Source: Trifolium pratense (lineage: Eukaryota > Streptophyta > Magnoliopsida > Fabales > Fabaceae). From it: a stretch of DNA of 64,000 nt. Under the pieces are notes generated by a model that worked only from the letters and a program-made list of their open reading frames with translations, searched no databases and was not told where the DNA came from. The DNA lies in NCBI RefSeq assembly GCF_020283565.1, contig NC_060061.1:26883362-26947361 (forward strand), written 5' to 3'. Shown piece by piece: positions 22,778 through 36,191 of the stretch; positions within the stretch are counted from its first letter, which is position 1, and each line of letters opens with the position of its first letter. The position numbers were made by a program, and so were the translations under genes.

Positions 22778-23841
22778 ATTATCAACCTGGTTGTTGCACG
22801 AAGCAATTGGCTGATTGATTCGTTAGGAAAAATAAAATTTGTTTGGTATTTGCCTACATATTTTGCGGTAATTACCCAACTAACATTGATTTATTGTACA
22901 TTTACATTAGTTGAGTGATAACCACTAACTTAAACTACATTACTTTTTAAGCAATATGCTCTGGATGACAAATACACAGCTGATTATATCCGGAAAATAT
23001 ATCAGGATAAGCTCATGCCAACAACCTCTCTGGTTTCAAAGGTGAGTTTCCTATAAATTCTGCTTAGTGTGATTTAAACCTGAATAACAGTTCATGCCAC
23101 TAAAAATGATTTCTATAACTACAGATTTTTATTCCTATGAATGATGGGGGAGCACATTGTTTTTTGGTGGTTGATGATTTGACTGAAAGAAAAGTTTATT
23201 GGTTGGACTCTTTACCTTCATATGAAAGATATCATCCTAGGCGTCATTCAATTATTAGATTGGTATGCATGTGATCTATACTTTGTTTTACATTCAAATT
23301 TATTGTTCGATTTTTTAATTCAAATTTTATATTTACTTTATATTTACTATTGTGGCAGATTGTCAAGCTTAAGGAAATCCTGCTTCTTCCTTGTTTTGTA
23401 AATGTTGGCAATCTAATTGGTCATGATAACCTAATCACAAACTTCAGCAAGATTGAACCTGCGTGCCTCCCACATCAGCGACATGGATCGTAAGTATTCT
23501 TAACCCCTATCTCTATTAATGATTTTACTTAAACTACATACTAGTGTCATACTAATGCAATTTTATGAATAATGATAGGAATGATTGTGGAGTGTGTGGG
23601 TTGCTAAATGGATGATTGAATGTCCATTCAATAGTAACTATGGAGGCATAACTGTAAGTTGAATTAATGTCATAATTATTTGTAAAACATTTTCAATCTA
23701 AGTAAATTTCTAATTCATCCACTGTTTTTTCATTATATGTAGGTTAACACTGCCACAAGGATGAAGCTTGCTTTATATCTTTGTCATTTATCTAATAATG
23801 TGTTGTTACAATCATTGTTGGCAAATGCTGCACAGTATTAG
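22778..23841 (+). pseudogene. Ulp1-type SUMO protease-like (C48 peptidase), MULE-associated
   Basis: Five exons with consensus splice sites: 22778-22867 (RSNWLIDSLGKIKFVWYLP), 22952-23041, 23125-23262, 23359-23489, 23579-23653, and a last one 23743-23841 ending in TAG (the ORF thus spans six exons). The catalytic triad of C48 peptidases is readable: His in GAHCFLVVDD (23155), Asp in VYWLDSLPS (23206), and Cys in SNDCGV (23586), with the oxyanion Gln in PHQRHGSNDC. Directly after the Cys a TG is duplicated (GTGTGTGG). This shifts the frame, and VAKWMIECPFNSNYGG is read only in the next frame. Ulp1-like genes are carried by several plant MULE groups, which fits the FAR1/MULE gene just upstream on the same strand. 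Upstream exons of the protein were not identified. Confidence 0.8.
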
Positions 23842-25434
23842 GATGATATGCACAAGAAAAGGAAGGCTTTGGTTGATGTCTGAAGTTTGAAGTTTGGTTC
23901 TTAGACTATGGGATGAATGTTTGAAGATTGAAGTTTTATTTTGGATATTTTGGTTTATTTTCTCTGTTTTATTTTTGGTACTGTTACCTTAACCAGTGAG
24001 TTGTATTTTGCACAATATGGTCTTATATTTTGGATATTCTGTTTTATTCGGTTTGAAGTTTTATTTTGGATATTCTGGTGAATTCAGTTGACGGTGTTTG
24101 TGGTCTTAAGCTATTAGTTTGGAAAATCTGACATTTATTTGGTTTATTCTATGATTAAGGTTTATTATATGTTTGTCTTAAGCTGTTGCTATCTGATGCT
24201 ATGCCTTTTCACACATTGGCATGACATGGTTACTATTAGATTACTACTTTGATTTAAAACATTATATGTTACATACACACCAAATACACATGACAATTTT
24301 TATGTATACTATAAACGTACCTCTTAGTTCTATGTCTAAGTAAAATTGATATCATTCACCTTCTCCTTCTTAATATTTTTGGCTTCAAGTCTAATCACCA
24401 TGTTGCATGCATATTCATGTAACCTGTTTCAAATTGCAATAAAAATTAAGTTTATGTAATTATCACCTAATAAACATACATTTAGCATTGTAACAAAATT
24501 TGGTATTGGAAATGACATTTATCATGTATTTAATCAAAACTATTTAAAAATTGGATAATCAATATTCCAAACTTTATTGACCAAAATTACACAGCATTGT
24601 TCTATAAAAGTTGGATCATCTTCGTTAAAGTTACCAAAACTTATTTAAGTTACACCTTTCTCATGATAACTTACAAAACTTATACATCATTCACATCAGG
24701 TAATCAGTTAAGGTACATTGAACAGATTAAAAAAGTTGCATGTTTCTCATTACATTACATAAATAATAGCTTATCAATAGTTAACTTAGCCTTGGAACAA
24801 AGTTTAAAAGTTAATTAGACTTGTTTATAAAAAGTTTCATCTTTCTCATTACATTGTATAAATCATAGCTTATCAAAAGTTTAAAGTACATTGAACAGCC
24901 TTCAAAAGTTAATGTACTATGTTTTACTCAACTCAAAAGATTACAATATTCAATTTAAATTTGTTACTGTACTACAGCTTAATGTACTATATAGTATTCA
25001 ACTATAACACTGAGCATTAACTAAAATATAGCAATGACTTCATATCATTAACTAAAAGTTTATGTACTAGTGCTTATTCAACTCAAATACAGATCATTAA
25101 CTATAAAATTCATATTATAAAACTTGATTTGTTTACCCTTCAAGCCCTTCTGCATTGTCTGTTTTCCAGTTCAAACAAGTCAACTGTTACCTCCTTTATT
25201 CTATTTCTGTCCTGATAACCTCATATTCATAAACACAGAATTCCTCAATTGGGATAAGAGTGGATATATTGTCATCTATTACTTAACTGCAGGATATATG
25301 AACAATAATTGATCAAATAATTCAGAATAACACACTAATATCACATTCAAATTAACATAAGCACACTAATTAAGTGTGAATAATATCACAGTCTAATTTC
25401 ACAATTCAAATGAAATACAAACCCTGTAACACCC
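23842..25434. other. Intergenic DNA
   Basis: AT-rich. Around 24000-24120 TTTTATTTTGGATATTCTGG is repeated. Around 24740-24900 a block with CATTGAACAG, AAGTT and TTTCTCATTACATT is imperfectly duplicated. No coding frame with a recognised domain (24597-24818 and 25124-25312 are open by chance). Confidence 0.4.
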
Positions 25435-26579
25435 AAACCCCTTAACGGAAATTTATTGAATATAAATAAATAAAACACTTAAGAAGATTTAGGCGTCACA
25501 TGTTATAATACAAAATCACGGCATAATTAAAATCATGCTAGCACAGCGGAGATTAAAACGATAATTATCATAATGTATATCATACAATAATCATAATTGT
25601 TCACACAATATCCCTAGGCTCTAGGCCATATCAACAAAGGATATTATGTTTACAACAAAAGAGTAAAAGATTAGCAAGGTCAAATATGTCATCACGGGCT
25701 TAATACAATTCAATTCGAACAACCCAATCAAAAAGATATACAAAATATATCTAAGGAGTAGTCTAAGCTAAACTCCTCACCAAAAAGTGCACTATCACAA
25801 GCACGAGCAAGCCCTCTAACTCTGATCAGGATCCTCAACTTGAGAATCTGAACCCCCAACGGTCCAGCACATAACACAAAGCATAAGAGTTAGATCACAT
25901 AATCAAAATATAAGTGTAAGTAAAACGGTACTTAAACATTTCTCAATATTCATGCATATATCATACATCTATACATATTCATCAACATCTATCATTCCAT
26001 TATAAGTATATAAACACATATAATCGAATACTCACACAATCAATTATCAAATACCACAATTAGCCAAACATGTGTCACATATCATTTATCATAAAATGCA
26101 CACATAGCCTAATGCGACTCTAATGCTTCAACTTCATGAATGTCACCCTAGACATTTCTAATGCATGTGGTACCATCTTATTTATTAGAGTATCTCACCT
26201 CTAATATCCTTCTTTATCGGATAAATATAATCCGATATACTTCTTTATTGGAATATCCAATATCCTATTTAATTCATGAATGCATGTATATGTTTTTCAT
26301 GAATTCACTCACAAATATATAGCATAAAGCTCTTCATTTACTATGTGGAACACTATCCAACATACTTCATCATTAAGATTTAACAAAACCTTAATATTCT
26401 TCATTTATACTTCATACACGATTAACAATCATTTAACGATTAGCAATGAGCGTTATAAGCATCAACATGCATCAACAATCATGTAAGAATACCATTAAAC
26501 CATGTTACAAGTGCCTAATTACACTTACAAACATTAACAAAAGTTGCAGGTCCAGTACTGTTCGCTAAGCGAAGGGTAG
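25435..26579 (-). repeat. LTR fragment of the long-LTR (TGTAACGACC…GTTACA) family
   Basis: On the plus strand it begins TGTAACACCCAAACCCC, the reverse complement of an LTR 3' end. It contains the family's GGTCCAGCACATAACAC block and, near 26560, the TTCGCTAAGCGAA block. The LTR is interrupted at 26579 by the non-coding LTR element and resumes at 35157-35193, where a copia element cuts it again. The remaining LTR and internal part were not found further right. Confidence 0.8.
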
Positions 26580-27364
26580 TGTAACGACCCAAAATTTAGT
26601 ATTCGTTATTTAATTATTTTATTACGCGAGGGCGTGATTTATAATTAAATTATTAAGCGGTGAATAATCATTTAGCGAGAACGTAAGTTAATGAGCGAGA
26701 AGTTATGTTGTTTGGGCCTTTGGGCGTGGAATAGGCATTGGGCCTAAGCCAAGTGGGCTTTGATCCATGAGAATAGAGAGAGAGCTATAAGTAGCCAAGT
26801 CAACCATGAATAGTCTCATAAGTTGCAATTCTTGAGAAGTTGAAGAGCTTAGCTAGGGCAAGGAGCTCATGGGGGAGAAAGAGAAGAGCAAGCTTGTGGA
26901 TTCGTCGAGCTAAGGTACGAGAGTTAGATTACATATTCGTGAGTGATTCGGAAGAGGGGAGGATGTCGATTCCTCCATTCCCAAACTCTTTCCACTCTAT
27001 TTTCTTGTGGGTTTTGTGAGTGATTTTCTTAATGGAAAATGGATTCTTTTGATCCTAACATGTGTAGTGAACTCATGGTAGATGAGGTAAACAACTTTGG
27101 GGAGTTGAAAATGGGAATATGTAGATGTTTGATCAATGATTTGCATGTTTATGCAACTTTGCTTATTTTGCAAGAAATTGGCATGATTTTGATTATTTGA
27201 GGTATTTGGATGTTTGGAAGGGATGATTAATGTTCCTTGATACCATATATGTTTGGAATGGCTGTTTATATGAATTTATAACATGTTTGGATGAATTTTT
27301 GAGTTGATTCAATGTTAAACCGCCTTAGAAAACTCAAGAACAGATATTTCTGATGTAGTTCGCT

Positions 27365-27470
27365 ACCTGTTCGCTACAGCGAACGTGTTCGCTACGTGTT
27401 CGCTACGTGTTCGCTACGTGTTCGCTACGTGTTCGCTACGGGTTCGCTACGGATTCGCTCAGCGAACAGC
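27365..27470 (+). repeat. 11-bp minisatellite GTGTTCGCTAC inside the LTR
   Basis: The unit (C)GTGTTCGCTA is repeated about five times, with flanking TTCGCTACAGCGAA palindromes. The 3' LTR (33125-33220) has exactly one unit fewer, the only visible difference between the LTRs. Other LTRs of the family have different TTCGCT/GGCGAGC repeats at the same place (53575-53815, 57715-57840), so this is a rapidly changing site. Confidence 0.85.
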
Positions 27471-27997
27471 ACTGTGACAGCAACTTTTTGATAATTGTTT
27501 TAAGTGCAATTAGGCGCTTGTAACATGGTTTAAGGGTATCCTTACATGTTTGTTGATACATGTTGATGTTGTTAATGCTTATTGTTAATCGTTATATGAT
27601 TCGCACGCGTATGCAATGACTTGTAGTTCAAGTGACTATGTTTATGTTTTAGCATTAATTTACAATGTTAAGGAAATGATGTGTGTTTTATGACATAAGT
27701 GTAAATGAAACCTTATGTGTATAAAAATGGTTATGCAGATAATTATCATGTGAATAATTATGATTGGAGTGATAGGATATTGTGTTATCCTAATGTGTTA
27801 GATGTTGGAATTGTGTTTCCGCATCAGTGAATGAATAGCTTCGAGCTAGATAGCGTCATGTATTTGATGTGTTTAAAAGTAATCATGCATTCATGAATAA
27901 TTGTGTTATGGGAATCATGTGAATTCCAATAATTGATGAAAATGGACTATGTTTATGAAAAGTGGCCGAAGATGGGATTATGTTATCCGAGATCTGG

Positions 27998-28860
27998 AGC
28001 CCATATCCAAACATGATATAAAACTGTGTGACTCCTCTTTATGGGAGAGATGGTTGATGATAACCATATCCTACATGATATAAAACTGTTATTGAGCTTA
28101 TCCAAGGGAGATAAGGTGGTTCGGTAAGTTCCGACGCATCCAACAAGATGTAAAACTGGGTTCATCTTAAATGGGGTGAATAGCAGCATCCGACATGATG
28201 TAAAACTGTGTTGGCTTATCCAAGGGAGATAAGATGGTTCGGTAAGTTCCGACGCATCCAACAAGATGTAAAACTGGGTTCATCTTAAATGGGGTGAATA
28301 GCAGCATCCAACAAGATGTAAAACTGGGTTCATCTTAAATGGGGTGAATAGCAGCATCCAACATGATGTAAAACTGGTTTGGTCCACCATTGGTGAGACG
28401 CTTATCCTGCATGATGTAAAACTGCAGATGTAGAGTCCGTGCATGACTATAATCTGAACAGTCCGTACATGACTATAATCTGAACAGTCCGTCATGACTG
28501 AAATCTGAACAACGTGGAAATGGTACCACATGCATTAGTCGTGTCTAGGGATGACATGACATTGGATAATTGGCATTAGATGCATTAGGGTAAATGCACA
28601 TGTATTTGATAATTGTTATGTGACATTATCTGATTGGATTGTAATGTGTTTTCCGTATGTGTTAAGCTTTGGTATTTACTAATTGTTTAATACTGTGATT
28701 GTTGCCATGTCTTGGTATATGAGTAGAGTCCGTCATGACTATAAAATGAACAAGTGTAGAGTCCGTCATGACTATAAAATGAACAAGTGTAGAGTCCGTC
28801 ATGACTATAAAATGAACACTTTAGTAGTGTCCGAGAAGACGTGAAACTATATGATTGGTG
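27998..28860 (+). repeat. Tandem repeats inside the LTR
   Basis: ATCCAACA(A/T)GATGTAAAACTG recurs eight or more times between 27998 and 28425. Some copies lie in 50-bp units with GGGTTCATCTTAAATGGGG. AGTCCGT(AC)ATGACTATA…GAACA recurs six times (28432-28820). The same text lies in the 3' LTR at 33758-34580. Two minus-strand open frames over each block are by-products of the repeats. Confidence 0.85.
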
Positions 28861-29392
28861 TGTTTGTAAATGAATGATTGATTGGTAGTCGTATTTGACG
28901 ATGTATGTGCGTGAGTTAGAAATGTATGATAGCGTGTGAAGTGTGTAGTATACTACTCACACTTATATTTATGTTTATGTTTTCTAACTCTCTGCTTTGT
29001 GTTAATTGCTGGACCTTTGGGGGTCCAGGTTGACAGGTTATGTGTTAGCCTCGTCCGAGTGCAATGGTGAAGCTCTGCTCTGATTGAGACACGGGAAAAA
29101 GGGGTTTTTATATGTATATGCATGTAGTCCTCTTAGTATACTCTGTTGGTCTTAAGCTTTCATTTGAAAAGTATCCGTTTTGTATAACTAATAACGCATC
29201 GTTCGATGCGAGGTTTTGTTTTTAGTTCATTCGAATATTTTACTAGATAAATGTATTAGTATTATCTTTGAATGAAGTTTGTGATATTCAAACCAGCGCT
29301 TTATAAATCAGATTTTCAATTTTTCCGCGGCGTATTTTCGAAAAAGATTTTATAAAGGCAGAGTTAATTAAATAACGGGTTTGGGTGTTACA

Positions 29393-32349
29393 AAGTGGTA
29401 TCAGAGCAGGTCGTCTTCGGACTGTGAGGTTACGTGTCAATCAGAGCCGGTCTGTGCAGTCAGATCGAGTGAGCGTGTGTGCCAGTTGTGTCTGTCTTTT
29501 CTTGTTGTGTGTACTTGATGCGATTGATACTTATCATTGTTATAAGTTATCAAGTCAAGTAGTGGTTGAGTATTTTTATGCTTAAGTTTTAAAAATTTGT
29601 GTGGTTTGAACTTTTGGTTTGTAGATGCTTATTGCTAACAGTTGATGATCCAGCATGATGTAAAACTGCATGTGATGAAGATTTTGTTGAAAATATAAGA
29701 TTATTTTCTTTTGAGTAAGTGAAAATGAATTTTTCACTAGAGTGAGAAAGGAGTAGGATGTAAGTAGATCCTAATGTGTGTTGTTATATGTTTGTTTATA
29801 ACATGTGGTAGATTGATTACTAGTACTTAGTGTGGTTCTTTAATTGAACTATGTGAATGTATTCTCATGATGAGAACTTGTTTGAGAACATGCTATGTTT
29901 TATACATGTTTGAGTAGATGTTGTAAGTATGCGGACAAACGAAATGTAATGCATGTACTTGACTCGATGTCTTGTGTACATGGATGTTTCATTGTCTTAC
30001 ATATAGTTTAGTTATAAATATATGTATAGACATGTGGTAGTAATTATGTATGCTAGTTGTTACGTAGGTTGTTACGTTAGCATAGACGGGAATAGTGTGT
30101 TTATGTATTTTGCAGTGGTGTGTTTGTCAAGAGGACTGCACAGGGGTTTTGAGTAGATGCTTAGATATCTTACCTTATGTTTACCCTTTTCATACGACAT
30201 GCATGTGAATGCTGTCGGTATTAGATTTCTCTTGGGAGGAATAAATTTGGAATCGATAGGACGGTTAGGTGCTTACACCGGATGTTCTAGTGGAAGTATA
30301 AAGGTGGGTTTGAGATAAGTGGGGGAGAAGATTTTGTCTCTCCAAGATGTTTCGAACGCGAGAAGTAAGGACGAATAGAGATGTTCTTGAAGTGGGTTGT
30401 TTAAGATTGAGTAGCGTTGTTCGAAGTGGAATTCTTATTTGGAGAATACTTTGGAGGAAGTATCAGATGATCATTTCGGAGTGAGTCGGAATGAAGTTGT
30501 TTAGCCGTAGGGAGAATGTGGCCATTGGGGAACGATGGAGCAGATTGAATGTTAAGTGAACACCGTTGCTGGGAAACGGAGAAGACGTGTGCATCAAGGG
30601 TAAGAAAACCTAGTGATGATCATACGACGAGTATGCGAATGGTGAATACCTTGAGGGTTAAGTTAAGTGGGAGGTTGATGTCAAGGATGGAAGGTGTGGT
30701 TAGGGAACTGAAAACCCGACTACAATAAGTGGGACTGGTGGTGTTTCTAGCGGAACTCGTAGGAAGAATGTTCCATTGTTTGGTTGTCTTTCACTTGATG
30801 GTTCATCCTCAAAGAGGAGGAAGAGTGATAAAGATGGAAGCTTTGTTGATGAAAAGTTTTCAGAGGAATCTGATGAGAGTTGTGTTGGAATCAACAAGAC
30901 GGAGATCATGGTTGTTTGGAAATCAACTTTTGATAGTAGCTGAGATTAAATATGGAATTACTAGGTGATCGAGAAGAGCCTAGGAAGGATTTATAGCGGC
31001 TGAGTGTGTTAGAACCGAGTAGTCATTTCTTGGAAAGATTTGAGAAGCTTAGAAAATAGATGTGAAGGTTGGAGAACCGTTAGTGTTATTTAACCAAGGA
31101 AAAAGAAGTGAATTCTCAGAAGTAGATGAGAATGGAATTAAGAAATACCGTGTTAGAAATTGGTATACTTGTTAAGTTATCGAGTGGTAGTGGATTGTAC
31201 GAGTAGTAGAGTTATTCCGAGATGGAAATGGGATAACAATTTGATGGATTTTGAAAGAGTTTGTCGAGAAGGAAATATTTTCATTTAGATGGTGATCGGA
31301 CAATTAGTGTCGAGGGTGGATGAACCTTTGGAGGTTGAAATAAAGCTAAGTGTGAAGTGTCGTATTTGAATAATTGGAAATATGAAAGTATCAGAGAAAG
31401 TGTTTTGTACCATTCGGAAGTAAGAATGAGATTGACAACGACTTATTGGAAAAGTCGGTGGAGACTAAGTGATGTTGGGAACATCGTATATGTTAGAGTA
31501 GTATAGTAATACTATGTGGGAAGGAAATAAATGATTATGGATATTTTCGTCGTGAACGGTGGGATGATAGTGAGTCGACGAGTGACTTAAGGTAATATTT
31601 TGGATAAGAATATTTCGACGGGAAATGATATCGGGAAGGTCATGTTAAGGAAGTCAGAAATTGGATAAGAGATTATTTGGAAAATAAAACAGTTATGTTG
31701 AATGTTCGACGCAATGATTTGGGGAATTGCAAGGAAAAGAATTTGACGGTTGGATAGTATATTTTTGGCATGTGTTAAGAAATTTGAGAAGTTAGACAGC
31801 AGATGAGCGTAGGAGTTGTGCTACCGAATGAATGGTTGGAGTGAGATTCGACGCAGTTAAGAACTTATGGAATTTGAAAAGTTGTGAAGTGTGCAACGGA
31901 AGGGTCTTTCGGAGTATTTTGGGTTAAGTGGTTTTGTTTTGGAGTGGTGCTGCGAGTACCGTAAGATGTTAAGAGAAAGTTTTAAGTAGTTTGATGAGAA
32001 TGGTTTATGCCATCATCACGATTGTTGACTATCTATCGACAAATCAAGGGATTAGCTGTCCTTGATCTATTGTTGATGAGTAGACGAGATTGTGTCGATT
32101 GGGATTGACTGATTTTGTCAAACTTGGTTTGGTTTGGAGTTTGTATGTTTTGTTGGTACGAATCCGGAAGAAGTGTGAATTTGAATCGGAGTTTGTGTAA
32201 GAGACCGTATCGGCTAAGGTATTATGACTAGAAAACCCGTTGGATTGAATGCAAGTTGGGAATTAGAAAGTCGGATGAGGGAGTTTATCCGGAGTTGTGT
32301 TTTGGTCGGGTAATTTTCGAGGGCGAAAATCTTTTAAGGGGGGTAGAGT
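29393..32349 (+). other. Non-coding internal region of the LARD-like element
   Basis: The primer-binding site TGGTATCAGAGC is at 29396-29407 (tRNA-iMet type), followed by AGGTCG as in the Ty3/gypsy element at 58940. The middle is rich in short GA-rich phrases without frame continuity. From about 31980 to 32349 it resembles the reverse complement of 54780-55060 (…CTGTCCTTGATCTATTGTTGAT…), so a second family member shares it. The small open frames at 30700-30968 show no domain. The polypurine tract TTAAGGGGGGTAGAG occupies about 32333-32349. Confidence 0.8.
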
Positions 32350-35151
32350 TGTAACGACCCAAAATTTAGTATTCGTTATTTAATTATTTTATTACGCGAG
32401 GGCGTGATTTATAATTAAATTATTAAGCGGTGAATAATCATTTAGCGAGAACGTAAGTTAATGAGCGAGAAGTTATGTTGTTTGGGCCTTTGGGCGTGGA
32501 ATAGGCATTGGGCCTAAGCCAAGTGGGCTTTGATCCATGAGAATAGAGAGAGAGCTATAAGTAGCCAAGTCAACCATGAATAGTCTCATAAGTTGCAATT
32601 CTTGAGAAGTTGAAGAGCTTAGCTAGGGCAAGGAGCTCATGGGGGAGAAAGAGAAGAGCAAGCTTGTGGATTCGTCGAGCTAAGGTACGAGAGTTAGATT
32701 ACATATTCGTGAGTGATTCGGAAGAGGGGAGGATGTCGATTCCTCCATTCCCAAACTCTTTCCACTCTATTTTCTTGTGGGTTTTGTGAGTGATTTTCTT
32801 AATGGAAAATGGATTCTTTTGATCCTAACATGTGTAGTGAACTCATGGTAGATGAGGTAAACAACTTTGGGGAGTTGAAAATGGGAATATGTAGATGTTT
32901 GATCAATGATTTGCATGTTTATGCAACTTTGCTTATTTTGCAAGAAATTGGCATGATTTTGATTATTTGAGGTATTTGGATGTTTGGAAGGGATGATTAA
33001 TGTTCCTTGATACCATATATGTTTGGAATGGCTGTTTATATGAATTTATAACATGTTTGGATGAATTTTTGAGTTGATTCAATGTTAAACCGCCTTAGAA
33101 AACTCAAGAACAGATATTTCTGATGTAGTTCGCTACCTGTTCGCTACAGCGAACGTGTTCGCTACGTGTTCGCTACGTGTTCGCTACGTGTTCGCTACGG
33201 GTTCGCTACGGATTCGCTCAGCGAACAGCACTGTGACAGCAACTTTTTGATAATTGTTTTAAGTGCAATTAGGCGCTTGTAACATGGTTTAAGGGTATCC
33301 TTACATGTTTGTTGATACATGTTGATGTTGTTAATGCTTATTGTTAATCGTTATATGATTCGCACGCGTATGCAATGACTTGTAGTTCAAGTGACTATGT
33401 TTATGTTTTAGCATTAATTTACAATGTTAAGGAAATGATGTGTGTTTTATGACATAAGTGTAAATGAAACCTTATGTGTATAAAAATGGTTATGCAGATA
33501 ATTATCATGTGAATAATTATGATTGGAGTGATAGGATATTGTGTTATCCTAATGTGTTAGATGTTGGAATTGTGTTTCCGCATCAGTGAATGAATAGCTT
33601 CGAGCTAGATAGCGTCATGTATTTGATGTGTTTAAAAGTAATCATGCATTCATGAATAATTGTGTTATGGGAATCATGTGAATTCCAATAATTGATGAAA
33701 ATGGACTATGTTTATGAAAAGTGGCCGAAGATGGGATTATGTTATCCGAGATCTGGAGCCCATATCCAAACATGATATAAAACTGTGTGACTCCTCTTTA
33801 TGGGAGAGATGGTTGATGATAACCATATCCTACATGATATAAAACTGTTATTGAGCTTATCCAAGGGAGATAAGGTGGTTCGGTAAGTTCCGACGCATCC
33901 AACAAGATGTAAAACTGGGTTCATCTTAAATGGGGTGAATAGCAGCATCCGACATGATGTAAAACTGTGTTGGCTTATCCAAGGGAGATAAGATGGTTCG
34001 GTAAGTTCCGACGCATCCAACAAGATGTAAAACTGGGTTCATCTTAAATGGGGTGAATAGCAGCATCCAACAAGATGTAAAACTGGGTTCATCTTAAATG
34101 GGGTGAATAGCAGCATCCAACATGATGTAAAACTGGTTTGGTCCACCATTGGTGAGACGCTTATCCTGCATGATGTAAAACTGCAGATGTAGAGTCCGTG
34201 CATGACTATAATCTGAACAGTCCGTACATGACTATAATCTGAACAGTCCGTCATGACTGAAATCTGAACAACGTGGAAATGGTACCACATGCATTAGTCG
34301 TGTCTAGGGATGACATGACATTGGATAATTGGCATTAGATGCATTAGGGTAAATGCACATGTATTTGATAATTGTTATGTGACATTATCTGATTGGATTG
34401 TAATGTGTTTTCCGTATGTGTTAAGCTTTGGTATTTACTAATTGTTTAATACTGTGATTGTTGCCATGTCTTGGTATATGAGTAGAGTCCGTCATGACTA
34501 TAAAATGAACAAGTGTAGAGTCCGTCATGACTATAAAATGAACAAGTGTAGAGTCCGTCATGACTATAAAATGAACACTTTAGTAGTGTCCGAGAAGACG
34601 TGAAACTATATGATTGGTGTGTTTGTAAATGAATGATTGATTGGTAGTCGTATTTGACGATGTATGTGCGTGAGTTAGAAATGTATGATAGCGTGTGAAG
34701 TGTGTAGTATACTACTCACACTTATATTTATGTTTATGTTTTCTAACTCTCTGCTTTGTGTTAATTGCTGGACCTTTGGGGGTCCAGGTTGACAGGTTAT
34801 GTGTTAGCCTCGTCCGAGTGCAATGGTGAAGCTCTGCTCTGATTGAGACACGGGAAAAAGGGGTTTTTATATGTATATGCATGTAGTCCTCTTAGTATAC
34901 TCTGTTGGTCTTAAGCTTTCATTTGAAAAGTATCCGTTTTGTATAACTAATAACGCATCGTTCGATGCGAGGTTTTGTTTTTAGTTCATTCGAATATTTT
35001 ACTAGATAAATGTATTAGTATTATCTTTGAATGAAGTTTGTGATATTCAAACCAGCGCTTTATAAATCAGATTTTCAATTTTTCCGCGGCGTATTTTCGA
35101 AAAAGATTTTATAAAGGCAGAGTTAATTAAATAACGGGTTTGGGTGTTACA
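32350..35151 (+). repeat. 3' LTR of the LARD-like element
   Basis: Direct copy of the 5' LTR, one 11-bp unit shorter. It ends TTACA at 35151 and is followed by the target duplication GGTAG. Confidence 0.93.
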
Positions 35152-35156
35152 GGTAG

Positions 35157-35193
35157 CAAGCATCAGCGAACGCTACCAGAGAAATGCTGACTC
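35157..35193 (-). repeat. Continuation of the older LTR fragment
   Basis: Short remainder of the LTR interrupted at 26579 (CAAGCATCAGCGAACGC…). It ends at the copia LTR start. The five bases GACTC (35189-35193) would be that copia element's left target duplication. Confidence 0.6.
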
Positions 35194-36140
35194 TGTTGGA
35201 ACTAAATTGATTTAAAAATGTTTGCCCCTAAATCTATTAAGGTTTTGATGATAACAAAGTATTAATAAACAATTGGAAGGACTAAAAATTTAATTTAAGT
35301 GTGCAGAACTTAGCTTCAGATAAATTCTGAATAAAGCTCAGAAGACAGGTAATTCAGAAGTTCGCAAGTTCTCAGAAGTTACAACCTTCAGAAGATGAAG
35401 CCATCAGAACTTCTTAATGACCAAGCTTCATCAAACTCTGAAGATCTTCTTGAAGTTGGTGAAGATTCTCTTTTGTTAGTCAACTCTTCTACCAATGAAG
35501 AAAAGGACCTTTCAAGCTTGATCAGAACAGCTACTCTCATTTTGTCTGTCCACTCTTGAGAATGTGGGACATCAGACTTATTAGCTGAATAAGGAAAGTC
35601 TTCTCTGCACATGGTCAAAGTGTCTGAAACTCTTACTCAGTTTTAGAAACAACCAAACTGCATCAAGACAAGCTGCTTGAAGACAAAAGGTTATCTACTT
35701 CAACGGTCATCTGTGCAACGACTCTTTTCTAGCTATATATATACTAGAAGAATCAGTTGTAAATATATATAGAATCAATCAAGGATTACACACGCGCTCG
35801 AACAAACTCTGAATTACGAATACAAGCTCTGAACCTCTGAACTAGTGTTTTTGCACTCTTAGTCCAAATACTTTGTATTCATTGTATTTGCTCTTTAAGG
35901 TTCTCTTAAGAGCAGTTATATTCTTTCAACTATTTTATTATCTCTGGTACTTGAGGAAACTTAAGCTTGTGTGCTTAAGTGAGAAGTCTTAAGCTTGTGT
36001 GCTTGAGCATTGTTGTGAAGTCTCTTGCTTGTGTGCTTGAGCATTTGTAATCTTGTGTGATTATAGTGAAATCCCTTGGAAGTGCAAGGGGACTGGACTA
36101 CTCTCGTTTTGTGAGAGGAACCAGTATAAATTGCTTGTGT

Positions 36141-36191
<51 letters not shown>

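Larger units (their letters stand above)
26580..29392 (+). repeat. 5' LTR of the LARD-like element
   Basis: Starts TGTAACGACCC, ends GGGTTTGGGTGTTACA. A possible TATA-like AGCTATAAGTAG lies near 26788. It contains an 11-bp minisatellite and blocks of tandem repeats with ATGATGTAAAACTG. Confidence 0.93.
26580..35151 (+). mobile_element. Complete non-coding LTR retrotransposon (LARD-like), very young
   Basis: Two direct LTRs (26580-29392 and 32350-35151) flank a 2957-bp internal region. The target duplication is a perfect GGTAG (26575-26579 and 35152-35156). A tRNA-Met-type primer-binding site follows the 5' LTR, and a polypurine tract precedes the 3' LTR. By eye the LTRs are identical except for one 11-bp minisatellite unit (2813 versus 2802 bp), so insertion was recent. 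No ORF longer than about 80 codons and no gag or pol motif was found in the internal region. This matches large retrotransposon derivatives, which depend on proteins supplied by another element. It is inserted in an older LTR of its own broad family. Confidence 0.93.

Noticed and set aside
27983..28531. Two minus-strand open frames, repeated exactly at 33742-34290
   Set aside because: They lie on tandem repeats inside the LTR; the duplication only reflects two LTR copies.
30700..30968. Short open frames in the LARD-like internal region
   Set aside because: No recognisable domain, overlapping on both strands, and too short for gag or pol.
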